This document shows positions 7,363 through 16,260 of a stretch of DNA of 64,000 nucleotides, piece after piece. The notes under the pieces were generated by a model that had not been told where the DNA came from, ran no database searches, and worked only from the letters and a program-made list of their open reading frames with translations. Source of the stretch: LMUY01 sp965199555 (GTDB taxonomy: Bacteria; Pseudomonadota; Alphaproteobacteria; Acetobacterales; Acetobacteraceae). The translations under genes and the position numbers were made by a program. How positions within the stretch are numbered: the first letter of the stretch is position 1; the number at the start of each line of letters is the position of its first letter. The stretch lies in NCBI GenBank assembly GCA_965199555.1, contig CBDASJ010000009.1, positions 177,642-241,641 of the forward strand. Reading direction: 5' to 3'.

Positions 7363-8020
7363 ATGCCAGCCTTCCGTCTCAGCTTAGCGGGCCGCCGGTC
7401 GCCCAGGACAGGTGTCCCGAGGCAATTATCTTCGCCGTGGTGCATCACCCTGCTGGTCGTGGCGCTGATGGCCGCCGGCCCGGCGCCTTCGCGACGCCAG
7501 GTCGGCGGATCGACTGAGGCGGTGGTCGTCCGGGGCGCCACGGTCGGCATCTCGCTGCTGTCGATGGCCGCGTCACCGTTGCTGGTGGTCCGGCTCGGCA
7601 CCCCGGGGCAGCCTGCGCCGGACCTGACGGCCGCCGAGGTTGCGCGGTCGTTGGGCGAGATGCTCGACCGCTTGCAGGACCGGCACGCCCTGCCGGATCG
7701 CTTCACGATCCAGCTTGGCCCGCTGGAGCAATTCGTGCTGGCGGCGCTGCAGGCCCGGCTCACCCAGCCCGGCGCCAACTGGAACATCCGCACCGGCAAC
7801 GTCCGGCATGGATCGGCTTATGCCGTGCTCCCCAACGAGGCGCTGGCGGCGATGGAGGGCACGCCGCTGGCCGAACCCTTCACGTCGCGCGGCTTCCACT
7901 TGTCAGTCTGGCTCGGCCGCCGAGCATGTCGAGATCGGCCTGGTGGGCGGCCACGGAACGGCAAAGCTGCCAACGGCGATCGGCTACTTGCCGATCGTAG
8001 CGGCGCGATCGAACGGGTGA
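7363..8020 (+). pseudogene. Membrane-anchored or secreted protein gene with a frameshift
   Basis: From an ATG at 7363 the frame has a hydrophobic segment (ITLLVVALMAAG) and then a regular domain with LTAAEVARSLGEML and ARLTQPGANWN. Near 7910-7925 the good reading moves to the next frame (AEHVEIGLVGGHGTAKLPT) and stops at 8020. The intended product is about 215 residues, of unknown family. One extra base in the G/C-rich stretch around CTCGGCCGCC would explain it. It faces zwf tail to tail with 24 bases between. Either a decayed gene or a base-calling error. Confidence 0.5.
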
Positions 8021-8044
8021 TCGCCCCCGCTGCCCCGCGAGGGA

Positions 8045-9508
8045 TCACCCGCCCGCCGCCGCCGGGCCGCGCCAAGCGCGCTCGAACGGCAGCCGCCAGG
8101 CATGCGGCGCCACGAGCTGGTGGATGGATTTCGGCCCCCAGGAGCCGGTTGGGTACAGCCGCACCGGCGGCGGCGCTTCCAGCAGGGGGGTGGACACCTG
8201 CCACAGCCGCTCGATCCCTTCGGCGGTGGTGAACAGCGTGCTGTCGCCGCGCATGGCGTCCAGGATCAGCCGCTCGTACGCTTCCAGCACGTCGCCGATC
8301 CGCCCGGTGTCGTTCATGGCGAATTGCAGGCTCAGCTTGTCCAGCCGCATGCCCGGGCCAGGGCGCTTGCCGTAGAACGACAGCGACATCTTGGACGCGT
8401 CCGCCAGGTCGAAGGTCAGGTGGTCCGGACCCTGGGCGCCCACGCCGGAGCCGACGGGAAACATGCTTTTCGGCGGCTCGCGGAAGGCGATGGAGATGAT
8501 GCGCTGCCCTTCCGCCAGCCGCTTGCCGGTGCGCAGGAAGAACGGCACGCCCGCCCAGCGCCAGTTATCGATCAGGCATTTCAGGGCGATAAAGGTTTCC
8601 GTGTCGGATTCCGGGTCCACCCCGTCCTCGTCGCGGTAGCCGACATACTGGCCGCGCACCACGTCCTTCGGCTCGATCGGCACCATGCTGCGGAAGACCT
8701 TGTTCTTTTCCTCGCTGATGGAGGCCGGCTCCAGCGCCGTCGGCGGCTCCATCGCCATGAAGCCGAGGATCTGGAACAAATGCGTCACCACCATGTCGCG
8801 GTAGGCGCCAGTGGATTCGTAGAAGCCGATGCGCTTGCCCAGCCCCAGCGTTTCCGGCACGTCGATCTGCACGTGGTCGATGAAGTTGCGGTTCCAGATC
8901 GGCTCGAACAAGCCGTTGGCAAAACGGAACGCCAGGATGTTCTGCGCCGGCTCCTTGCCCAGGAAATGGTCGATGCGGAAGATCTGCTCCTCGGAAAACA
9001 CTTCGTGCAGCCGGGCGTTCAGCGACACCGCGCTGGCCAGATCGGTGCCGAACGGCTTTTCCATGATCACGCGGGAGCGTTCGACCAGCCCGGCCTCGCC
9101 CAGCATCCGCACGGCGGACAACGCGGCGCTCGGCGGCACGCTGAGGTAATGGATGCGCCGGGTTTCCCCGCCCAGGATGCGTTCGGCCGCATCCACCGCC
9201 GCGCGCAGGGTTTGCGCGCCGGCGGCCAGCGGCACGTAGTCCAGGGTTTGGGCAAAGGCCGCCCAATCCTCCTCGTTCACCTTGCGGGTGGAGAACTGGT
9301 TCAGCGCCTCCCGCGCCAGGGTCCGGAAGCCGTCGGCGTCGATGTTGTCCAGGGACACGCCGATGATCCGGCACCCCGGGATGAAGCCGCCGCGAACCAG
9401 GTGGAACAGGCCCGGCAGCAGCTTGCGCTGCGATAGGTCGCCGGTGGCGCCGACCAGCACGAGAACCTGCGAGTGCTTCGGGCCCACGCCCGGAGGAACC
9501 TTGCTCAC
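8045..9508 (-). CDS. zwf: Glucose-6-phosphate 1-dehydrogenase
   Basis: This is a full-length enzyme of 487 residues. It oxidises glucose 6-phosphate to 6-phosphogluconolactone with NAD(P), at the entry to the Entner-Doudoroff and pentose phosphate routes. The N-terminal dinucleotide fold shows GATGDLSQRKL near residue 20. The active-site block RIDHFLGKEPAQN near 178 carries the catalytic His and the substrate Lys. EKPFG and IGFYESTGAYRDM are further family blocks. It starts 60 bases after the stop of boxR on the same strand, so it may share a transcript with boxR, which is unusual. No other pentose-pathway gene is adjacent. Confidence 0.95.
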   Translation of the reverse strand: MSKVPPGVGPKHSQVLVLVGATGDLSQRKLLPGLFHLVRGGFIPGCRIIGVSLDNIDADGFRTLAREALNQFSTRKVNEEDWAAFAQTLDYVPLAAGAQTLRAAVDAAERILGGETRRIHYLSVPPSAALSAVRMLGEAGLVERSRVIMEKPFGTDLASAVSLNARLHEVFSEEQIFRIDHFLGKEPAQNILAFRFANGLFEPIWNRNFIDHVQIDVPETLGLGKRIGFYESTGAYRDMVVTHLFQILGFMAMEPPTALEPASISEEKNKVFRSMVPIEPKDVVRGQYVGYRDEDGVDPESDTETFIALKCLIDNWRWAGVPFFLRTGKRLAEGQRIISIAFREPPKSMFPVGSGVGAQGPDHLTFDLADASKMSLSFYGKRPGPGMRLDKLSLQFAMNDTGRIGDVLEAYERLILDAMRGDSTLFTTAEGIERLWQVSTPLLEAPPPVRLYPTGSWGPKSIHQLVAPHAWRLPFERAWRGPAAAGG

Positions 9509-9568
9509 GCCGCCACCCCGCCATCCTGCATGGCCGAAGCGTAGCGCATCACGCGCGGGGCCGCTGCC

Positions 9569-10444
9569 TCAATCGCACGACGCCGCGGCGGCGGTGCGCG
9601 CCATCAGTTCGGCCAGGCTGGCTTCCAGCGCGCGACCCTGGTTATCCAGCACCAGGTCGGCCCGGGCATACAGCGCTTCCCGGCTGGCGAGGATGGAGCG
9701 CAGATCGGCCATGGCGTCGGTGTTGTCGCGCATCGGCCGCTCGTCGCCCTGCGTCACCACGCGCTGCATGTGCTCCTCCGGCGAGGTGCGGACCCACACG
9801 GTCAGGCAGCGGGCGAGCAGCAGGTCCAGCGTGGCCGCTTCCGCGACGATGCCGCCGCCGGCCGCCAGCACCAGGGCGCCGCCGCGGGCGAGCACCGCTT
9901 CCAGCACCTGGCGCTCCAAGCGGCGGAAGCCGTCCTGGCCGTGCATCTCGAAGATGTCGCGCAGATCCATGCCGCTTTGCCGCTCCACCTCGCGGTCCAG
10001 CTCCACGAACGGGACGCCGCGTCGTGCCGCTAGCGCCTGCCCCAAGGAGGACTTGCCCGCGCCGCGCAGCCCGATCAGGGCGATGCGGGACGCCCGCAGC
10101 GGGTCCGCCGATTGCCCCAGCCATTCCGCCAGCAAGCGCCGCGCGCCCGGCAGCCGCGAAGGCTCCGCCCGGGCCAGCAGGCCGTGCAGCGCGGCCAGGT
10201 CCGGCGGCGGGTCCGGCCGGTCGGCCAGCAACTCCGCGATCGGCACGCCCAGCGCCTTGCCGACCCGGTGCAGCACCAGCACGGACACGTTGCCGCCGCC
10301 GGCCTCGAACTGCGCGATGTAGCGCTCCGACACGCCGGACCGCACGGACAGCGCCCGCTGCGTCATGCCGCGGCGGGCGCGCATTGTCCGCATGCGGGCG
10401 CCCAACGCTTGCAGCAGCAGGGTTTCGTCGGGCGCGTCGGTCAT
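9569..10444 (-). CDS. boxR: BoxR: XRE-type repressor fused to a shikimate-kinase-like domain
   Basis: The 291-residue protein has an XRE helix-turn-helix (residues about 15-72, with GMTQRALSVRSGVSERYI). It is followed by a shikimate-kinase fold beginning with Walker A GLRGAGKSS (125-133) and including ELDREVERQSGMDLRDIF and LAAGGGIV. This architecture defines the BoxR/BzdR family, in which the kinase-like part senses benzoyl-CoA and releases the operator (established for Azoarcus). It is divergent from bclA, with 137 bases between that hold a perfect TGCA-N6-TGCA palindrome. The role as repressor of the benzoate cluster is therefore well supported by both domain content and site. Confidence 0.93.
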   Translation of the reverse strand: MTDAPDETLLLQALGARMRTMRARRGMTQRALSVRSGVSERYIAQFEAGGGNVSVLVLHRVGKALGVPIAELLADRPDPPPDLAALHGLLARAEPSRLPGARRLLAEWLGQSADPLRASRIALIGLRGAGKSSLGQALAARRGVPFVELDREVERQSGMDLRDIFEMHGQDGFRRLERQVLEAVLARGGALVLAAGGGIVAEAATLDLLLARCLTVWVRTSPEEHMQRVVTQGDERPMRDNTDAMADLRSILASREALYARADLVLDNQGRALEASLAELMARTAAAASCD

Positions 10445-10507
10445 TGGGGCGTCCTTACACGGCGCGGGGCTTGGCGCACCAGCGAGGCGGCGGGGCCGGA
10501 GGGTTCT

Positions 10508-10521
10508 TGCATTATAATGCA
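10508..10521. promoter_or_regulatory. BoxR operator overlapping a -10 box
   Basis: TGCATTATAATGCA is a perfect 14-base palindrome of the TGCA-N6-TGCA form reported for the BzdR/BoxR family. It contains TATAAT (10513-10518), a consensus -10, readable on both strands. It lies between boxR and bclA, 61 bases upstream of the bclA ATG. Binding there would block both promoters, giving repression of bclA and autoregulation of boxR. No strong -35 is visible on the plus strand. Confidence 0.75.
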
Positions 10522-10581
10522 GAGCCGGGTTAGCTCGCCAACCGCAACGGTCAGCTCAAGACCGCAGGGGAAGGCCGCAGG

Positions 10582-12099
10582 ATGTCCGACAACGCCGCCG
10601 ATTGGTTCGTGGACCGGCATGTCCGGGAAGGCCGCGGCGACTCCCCCGCTTTCATCGACGACCGCCGCACGCTGAGCTATCGCGGCCTGCAAGCGGAAAG
10701 CGCCCGGTTCGCCGCCGCGCTGCGGCGGGCCGGCATCCGGCGGGAGTCCCGCATCGCCCTGTTGCTGCACGACACGACCGAGTTCCCGGTCGCGTTCTGG
10801 GGCGCCATCCGGGCCGGCGTGGTGCCCGTCCCCATCAACACGCTGCTGCCGCCCGAACTGGTGGCCTACGTGCTGGGGGATTGCCGGGCGGAGTTGCTGG
10901 TGGTGTCCGCCCCGCTGGTGCCGCCCTTGGCGTCGGTGCTGGCGGGCCTGCCATCGCTGCGCACGATCGTGGCCGTGGATGGGGCGGCGGACGGCAGCGT
11001 CCCGTTCGACGCCTTTCTGGCCGACGGCGAACACGGCCCGGTCACGGCCAGCAAGGACGAAACGGCGTTCTGGCTGTACTCCTCCGGCTCCACCGCGGCG
11101 CCCAAGGGCGTGCGCCACGTCCATGGCAGCCTGCGCGCGACCTTTGACACGTACGGCAAGCAGGTGCTGGGCATTCGGCCGGACGACCTCGTGTATTCCG
11201 TGGCCAAGCTGTTCTTCGCCTACGGGCTCGGCAACGCCATGACCTTCCCAATGGCGGTCGGCGCGTGCAGCGTGCTGTTCCCGCACCGCCCCACGCCGGA
11301 CGCCGTGCTGGCGCTGATGCGGCAGCATCGCCCGACCGTGCTGTGCGGCGTGCCGACGCTGTATGCCAATTTGGTGGCGCACCCCGGCCTGGGCGCCGGC
11401 GCCGGGTCGGCCCGGCTGCGCCGCTGCATCTCCGCCGGGGAAGCGCTGCCGGAGCATGTCGGCACCGAATGGTCCCGCCTGGTGGGGGTGGACATCCTGG
11501 ACGGCATCGGCTCCACCGAGATGCTGCACATCTTCCTGTCCAACCAGCCCGGCGATATCTGCTACGGCACGTCCGGCCGCGCGGTGCCGGGCTACGAGTT
11601 GCGCATCGTCGACCCGGCGGGGGCGGACCTGCCGGATGGCGAGGTGGGGGAGCTGGTGGTGCGCGGGGCCAGCGCCGGCGACGGCTATTGGAACCAGCGC
11701 GACAAGACGCGGCGGACGTTCCAAGGCGAATGGACCTGGACCGGCGACAAATACATCCGCGAAGCCAGCGGCCATTACCGCTACTGCGGCCGGTCGGACG
11801 ACATGTTCAAGGTCAGCGGCATCTGGGTGAGCCCGTTCGAGGTGGAAGGCGCGCTGGCCGCCCACCCCGCCGTGCTGGAAGCCGCCGTGGTGGGCCGCGA
11901 GGACGAGCAGGGATTGACCAAGCCGCGGGCGTTCGTGGTGCTGAAACAGGGGGCGAACGTGTCGGTGGAAGCGTTGCAGGCGCATGTGAAGGCCACGGCC
12001 GGGCCGTGGAAATACCCGCGCTGGGTGGAAATGGTGGACGACCTGCCGAAGACCGCCACCGGCAAGATCCAGCGCTTCAAGCTGCGGGCGCTGCCATGA
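10582..12099 (+). CDS. bclA: Benzoate--CoA ligase
   Basis: This is a 505-residue ANL-superfamily ligase that makes benzoyl-CoA from benzoate, ATP and CoA, the first step of the box pathway. The adenylate-forming P-loop is YSSGSTAAPKG. GIGSTEMLHIFLSN is the benzoate-CoA-ligase form of the A5 motif. The hinge is YCGRSDDMFKV, and the C-terminal catalytic Lys lies in PKTATGKIQRF. Length and motifs fit BclA/BadA. A GGGGAAGG run precedes the ATG by about eight bases. It is the first gene of the cluster and overlaps the next gene by four bases. 4-Hydroxybenzoate- or aminobenzoate-CoA ligases are relatives, but the box context points to benzoate. Confidence 0.92.
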   Translation: MSDNAADWFVDRHVREGRGDSPAFIDDRRTLSYRGLQAESARFAAALRRAGIRRESRIALLLHDTTEFPVAFWGAIRAGVVPVPINTLLPPELVAYVLGDCRAELLVVSAPLVPPLASVLAGLPSLRTIVAVDGAADGSVPFDAFLADGEHGPVTASKDETAFWLYSSGSTAAPKGVRHVHGSLRATFDTYGKQVLGIRPDDLVYSVAKLFFAYGLGNAMTFPMAVGACSVLFPHRPTPDAVLALMRQHRPTVLCGVPTLYANLVAHPGLGAGAGSARLRRCISAGEALPEHVGTEWSRLVGVDILDGIGSTEMLHIFLSNQPGDICYGTSGRAVPGYELRIVDPAGADLPDGEVGELVVRGASAGDGYWNQRDKTRRTFQGEWTWTGDKYIREASGHYRYCGRSDDMFKVSGIWVSPFEVEGALAAHPAVLEAAVVGREDEQGLTKPRAFVVLKQGANVSVEALQAHVKATAGPWKYPRWVEMVDDLPKTATGKIQRFKLRALP

Positions 12100-12932
12100 C
12101 CGGCCGGCCAATGCCGCTGCGGGTCGGCGGCCACGCGCTGGAAGCCGCCTGGTGGGGCCCGCCGCCGGACGCCGCACCCACGCTGGTGCTGCTGCACGAA
12201 GGGCTGGGCTGCGTCGCCCTGTGGCGCGACCTGCCGGAGCGGCTGTCCGCCGCCACCGGCTGCGGCGTGTTCGCCTGGTCCCGCGCCGGCTACGGCCAGT
12301 CCGACCCGGCCACGCTGCCGCGGCCACTGACCTACATGGAGGACGAGGCGCGCGACATCCTTCCCGCAGTGCTGGACGCCGCCGGGATCCGCCGCGCCGT
12401 GCTGGTGGGGCATTCGGACGGTGCCTCCATCGCCTTGCTGCATGCCGGCGGGACGCAGGATTTCCGCGTCGCCGGGCTGGTGCTGATCGCGCCGCACGTG
12501 ATGGTGGAGGATGTCACGGTCGCCAGCATCGCCAAGGTGCGCGACGCCTTTGCCGCGCCCGATTTGCGCACCCGCCTGGCCCGCTACCACCGCGACGTGG
12601 ACAATGCGTTCTGGGGCTGGAACCGCGCCTGGTTGGACCCGGCCTTCCGCGCCTGGCGCATCGACGACCGCGTCGCCTTCGTGCGCGTGCCGATCCTGCT
12701 GATCCAGGGCGACGCGGACGAGTACGGCACCGCCGAGCAACTGCGCTTGATCGAAGGGGAAGCCTACTGCCCGGTGGAAACCCTGCTGGTGCCGGGTGCG
12801 GCCCACGCGCCGCAGAACAGCCACCCGGCGCTGGTGTTGGAGGCGATCGCCGGCTTCGTGGCGCGGGTGCGTGCCTTGGAGCAACTGGACGCGCCGGCCA
12901 ACCTGGTCGCCGCGGTAGCGCCCGCAGTATAA
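12096..12932 (+). CDS. Alpha/beta hydrolase of the benzoate cluster
   Basis: The 278-residue protein has the alpha/beta-hydrolase layout: oxyanion strand LVLLHEGLG, nucleophile elbow GHSDGAS (Ser in G-x-S-x-G), acid in GDADEYGT and the catalytic His in PGAAHAPQNSH. Its ATG overlaps the bclA stop (ATGA). Hydrolases like this often accompany box genes. It could be a thioesterase that rescues CoA from benzoyl-CoA or dead-end esters, or a lactone hydrolase; the sequence does not decide. The TATAAT-containing site that follows overlaps its last codons. Confidence 0.85.
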   Translation: MTGRPMPLRVGGHALEAAWWGPPPDAAPTLVLLHEGLGCVALWRDLPERLSAATGCGVFAWSRAGYGQSDPATLPRPLTYMEDEARDILPAVLDAAGIRRAVLVGHSDGASIALLHAGGTQDFRVAGLVLIAPHVMVEDVTVASIAKVRDAFAAPDLRTRLARYHRDVDNAFWGWNRAWLDPAFRAWRIDDRVAFVRVPILLIQGDADEYGTAEQLRLIEGEAYCPVETLLVPGAAHAPQNSHPALVLEAIAGFVARVRALEQLDAPANLVAAVAPAV

Positions 12933-12936
12933 TGCT
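12923..12936. promoter_or_regulatory. Second BoxR-like site upstream of boxC
   Basis: CGCAGTATAATGCT matches the boxR-bclA palindrome at 11 of 14 positions and again includes TATAAT (12928-12933). It lies at the end of the hydrolase gene, 54 bases before boxC. It suggests a separate, BoxR-controlled promoter for boxCBA. A further related site lies 31 bases downstream. Confidence 0.5.
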
Positions 12937-12953
12937 TGTTATCCGGAACCAGC

Positions 12954-12967
12954 CGCATTATCGTGCG
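12954..12967. promoter_or_regulatory. Third BoxR-like site upstream of boxC
   Basis: CGCATTATCGTGCG matches the main operator at 10 of 14 positions and retains both GCA/TGC half-sites. Its centre is 31 bases from the preceding site, close to three helical turns, which would let two bound proteins sit on the same face. Weaker than the first site. Confidence 0.4.
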
Positions 12968-12990
12968 GCAACAGCGAAGAGCGTCCAGCC

Positions 12991-14646
12991 ATGAACGCCG
13001 CCATCGACTTCCGCACCGAGCCGAGCCGCTACCGCCATTGGCGGATCGAGCTGTCGGGCGCCGTCGCTTCCCTGGTGATGGACGTCGACCCGGCCGGCGG
13101 GTTGTTCGACGGCTATGAGCTGAAGCTGAACTCCTACGATTTAGGCGTCGACATCGAGTTGAACGACGCCGTGCAGCGCCTTCGCTTCGAGCATCCGGAG
13201 GTGGGTGCGGTGGTGCTGCGCTCCGGCAAGCCCGGCGTGTTCTGCGCCGGCGCCAACATCCGCATGCTCAGCAAGGCGACGCACGGCCACAAGGTGAATT
13301 TTTGCAAGTTCACAAACGAGACCCGCATGGCGATCGAGGATGCCACGGAGAACTCCGGTCAAACCTACCTCGCCGCCGTGAACGGCACCGCGGCCGGGGG
13401 CGGCTACGAGCTGGCAGTCACGGCCGAGCACATCATGCTGATCGACGATCGCCGGTCCACCGTGTCCCTGCCGGAACTGCCGCTGCTGGCGGTGCTGCCG
13501 GGCACGGGCGGGTTGACGCGGGTGACGGACAAGCGCCGGGTACGGCGCGACCGGGCGGACGTGTTCTGCTCCACGGAGGAAGGCGTACGCGGCAGCCGTG
13601 CCGTCGCCTGGCGCCTGGTGGACGAGGTGGTGGCGCCGTCGCGATGGGACGCCGCCGTGCAGGCCCGCGCGGAGGAGATCGCGGCGAAGACGGACCGGCC
13701 GCGCGATGCAGAAGGCGTGACACTGCTGCCGCTGGACCGCCAGCTTGCCGGGCCGGTGATCACCTACCCGCACCTGCGCGTGGAGCTGGACCGCGGCCGC
13801 GGCACGGCCACGCTGGTCGTGCAGGGGCCGGACGCCGCACCGCCGGCCGATGCCGCGGCGGCCCAGGCGCAAGGCTGCGCCTTCTGGCCGCTGGCCATGG
13901 CCCGCGCGCTGGACGACGCCATCCTGCACCTGCGCACCAACGAGCCCGAGTTGGGCGTATGGGTGCTGCGCACCGAGGGCGATGCCGCGTCCGTGCTCGC
14001 CTACGACGCGCTGCTCGATGCCAACCAAGACCATTGGCTGATGCGCGAAATCCGCCACTTCCTGAAGCGCACGCTGAAGCGGCTGGACGTGACCTCCCGC
14101 AGCCTGGTGGCGCTGGTGGAGCCGGGAAGCTGCTTCGCCGGCACGCTGGCGGAGTTGGCCTTTGCCGCCGACCGCTCCGCCATCTTCGTGGGCAGCCGGG
14201 CGGGCGACAACCGGCTGGCCGCCATCACGCTCGGCCCGGCGAATTTCGGCCCGCTGCCGATGGCCAACGGGTTGACCCGGCTGCAAACCCGCTTCCTCGG
14301 CGAGGCGGCCACGCTGGCGGCGGCGGAGCAGGCCGTAGGCCAGGCCTTGGACGGGGAGGCCGCCGACGAAGCCGGCCTGGTGACGTTCGCGTATGACGAG
14401 ACGGATTGGGACGACGAAATCCGCATCATGCTGGAGGAGCGGGCCAGCTTCTCCCCGGACAGCCTGACCGGGCTGGAAGCCAATCTGCGCTTCGCCGGCC
14501 CGGAAACCATGGAAACCCGCATCTTCGGCCGCCTCACGGCGTGGCAGAACTGGATCTTCCAGCGCCCGAACGCCGTGGGCGAGGATGGTGCGTTGAAACG
14601 CTACGGCACAGGCCAACGCGCCGTGTTCGACCGCAACCGCGTATAA
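12991..14646 (+). CDS. boxC: 2,3-epoxybenzoyl-CoA dihydrolase
   Basis: A 551-residue member of the crotonase superfamily, the usual length for BoxC. It hydrolyses epoxybenzoyl-CoA with ring opening and loss of formate to give 3,4-dehydroadipyl-CoA semialdehyde. The N-terminal crotonase core has GVFCAGANIRML (oxyanion hole) and NGTAAGGGYELAV. The long C-terminal half contains MREIRHFLKRTLKRLD and SCFAGTLAELAFAADR, both typical of BoxC. It is followed by boxB after ten bases with an AAGGAGG site. Confidence is high because neighbours and length agree. Confidence 0.95.
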   Translation: MNAAIDFRTEPSRYRHWRIELSGAVASLVMDVDPAGGLFDGYELKLNSYDLGVDIELNDAVQRLRFEHPEVGAVVLRSGKPGVFCAGANIRMLSKATHGHKVNFCKFTNETRMAIEDATENSGQTYLAAVNGTAAGGGYELAVTAEHIMLIDDRRSTVSLPELPLLAVLPGTGGLTRVTDKRRVRRDRADVFCSTEEGVRGSRAVAWRLVDEVVAPSRWDAAVQARAEEIAAKTDRPRDAEGVTLLPLDRQLAGPVITYPHLRVELDRGRGTATLVVQGPDAAPPADAAAAQAQGCAFWPLAMARALDDAILHLRTNEPELGVWVLRTEGDAASVLAYDALLDANQDHWLMREIRHFLKRTLKRLDVTSRSLVALVEPGSCFAGTLAELAFAADRSAIFVGSRAGDNRLAAITLGPANFGPLPMANGLTRLQTRFLGEAATLAAAEQAVGQALDGEAADEAGLVTFAYDETDWDDEIRIMLEERASFSPDSLTGLEANLRFAGPETMETRIFGRLTAWQNWIFQRPNAVGEDGALKRYGTGQRAVFDRNRV

Positions 14647-14656
14647 GGAGGCTCCG

Positions 14657-16115
14657 ATGCCGGATGGTATGACGCCGATCGCCGTGGATTATGACGGCCT
14701 GATCCCCAACAACGTGTCCCTCAACGAAGACATGCGCGTACGCAAGGCGCTGGAAAGCTGGCACCCCGGCTACATCGACTGGTGGAAGGATGCCGGGCCG
14801 GACGGCTTCCAGGAAAGCCTGGTGTACCTGCGCACCGCGATTGGTGTGGACCCGAAGGGCTGGGCTAAGTTCGACTACGTGAAGATGCCCGAATACAAAT
14901 GGGGCGTGCTGCTCGCCCCCGCCGTGGAAGGTCGCACCATTCCGTTCGGCAAGCACAAGGGCGAGCCCGCCTGGCAGGAAGTGCCCGGCGAATACCGCGC
15001 CCTGCTGCGCCGCCTGATCACCATCCAGGGCGACACGGAGCCCGCCTCCGTGGAGCAGCAGCGCCACCTCGGCAAGACGGCGCCGTCGCTGTACGACCTG
15101 CGCAACCTGTTCCAGGTGAACGTGGAGGAAGGCCGCCACCTGTGGGCGATGGTCTACCTGCTGCAAAAGTATTTCGGCAAGGAAGGCCGCGAAGAAGCGG
15201 ACGATCTGCTGCGCCGCCGCTCCGGCCATGTCGACACGCCGCGCATGCTGGGCGCGTTCAACGAGGCGACGCCTGACTGGCTGAGCTTCTTCATGTTCAC
15301 CTACTTCACCGACCGCGACGGCAAGATGCAGTTGGAAGCGCTGGCGCAATCCGGCTTCGACCCGTTGTCGCGCACCTGCCGCTTCATGTTGACGGAAGAA
15401 GCGCACCACATGTTCGTCGGCGACAGCGGCGTGCAGCGCGTGGTGGAACGGACGTGCCAGGCGATGAAGGAGGCCGGCCTCACCGACCCGGCGGACATCG
15501 CCGCGGTTCGCGCGCTGGGCGTGATCGACCTGCCGACCATTCAGAAAAAGATGAACCTGCATTTCTCCCTGACGTTGGACCTGTTCGGCAACGAGATCAG
15601 CACCAACGCCGCCAACGCCTTCGACAGCGGCATCAAGGGCCGCTATCGCGAAGACAAGCTGGAAGACGACCACCTGCTGCGCGACGCCACCTACCCGGTG
15701 CTGCGCTGCCGCGACGGCGCGTTGGTGGAGGAGGCGGTGCCGGCCCTGTCCGCGCTGAACATCCGGCTGCGCGACGACTACGTGAAGGACTGCCAATCCG
15801 GCGTCACCCGTTGGAACCGCGTCATCGAGAAAGGCCGGCGTCGCGTTCCAGTTCAAGCTGCCGCACGTCGCCTTCAACCGGGCGATCGGCGAGTTCGCCG
15901 CGGTGCAGGCCGACGAAGCCGGCCGCATCCTGTCCGATGCGGAATGGGCCGCACTGAAGCCATCCGTGCTGCCGGACGACGCGGACGCCGCGTTCATCAC
16001 CGGCCTGATGGTCGCCGAAGCCGAGGCCGGCAAGTTCGCCGGCTGGATCGCCCCGCCCCGCGTCGGCATCGACAACAAGTCCGGCGATTTCGAATACGTG
16101 CAGATCGTCGCGTGA
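14657..16115 (+). CDS. boxB: Benzoyl-CoA 2,3-epoxidase oxygenase subunit, frameshifted near the 3' end
   Basis: BoxB is the diiron oxygenase component that, with BoxA, converts benzoyl-CoA to the 2,3-epoxide. The first 391 codons read well, including NVEEGRHLWAMVYLL and TEEAHHMFVGDSGV, with the Glu and His ligands of the diiron site. At 15830-15832 an AAA run shifts the frame. With one A fewer the reading continues (EKAGVAFQFKLPHVAFN) to a TGA at 16115, giving about 485 residues, the normal length. As written, the original frame runs on as nonsense into the repeat before boxA. The break removes only the last 95 residues and the rest of the cluster is intact, so either a base-calling error or a very recent mutation is likely. 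Confidence 0.9.
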
Positions 16116-16132
16116 GTCGCTGGGCTGAAATG

Positions 16133-16238
16133 CTCCCTTTCCCGCTGGCGGGAGAGGGCCGGGGTGAGGGTGGCCCCCTCGCCCGACCGCATGCGTTGGC
16201 CCACCCTCACCCAACCCTCTCCTGCCAGCGGGCGAGGG
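16133..16238. repeat. REP-like long inverted repeat between boxB and boxA
   Basis: The left arm (16133-16173, with CCGCTGGCGGGAGAGGG and GGTGAGGGTGG) is the imperfect complement of the right arm (16201-16238, with CCACCCTCACCCAACCCTCT). A 27-base loop separates them. This wording is a widespread intergenic palindrome in proteobacteria, usually present in many copies per genome. The folded RNA would sit between boxB and boxA and could act as a processing or attenuation point. Confidence 0.75.
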
Positions 16239-16260
16239 CTTTGTCGCGTGGTCGGCCCGA

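Noticed and set aside
8102..9436. A 444-codon plus-strand frame opposite zwf
   Set aside because: It is the antisense shadow of glucose-6-phosphate dehydrogenase, which is complete and well matched on the minus strand.
10441..12327. A 628-codon minus-strand frame opposite bclA
   Set aside because: Low-complexity Gly/Ala/Arg/His composition and no motif; the ligase on the plus strand explains the codon pattern.
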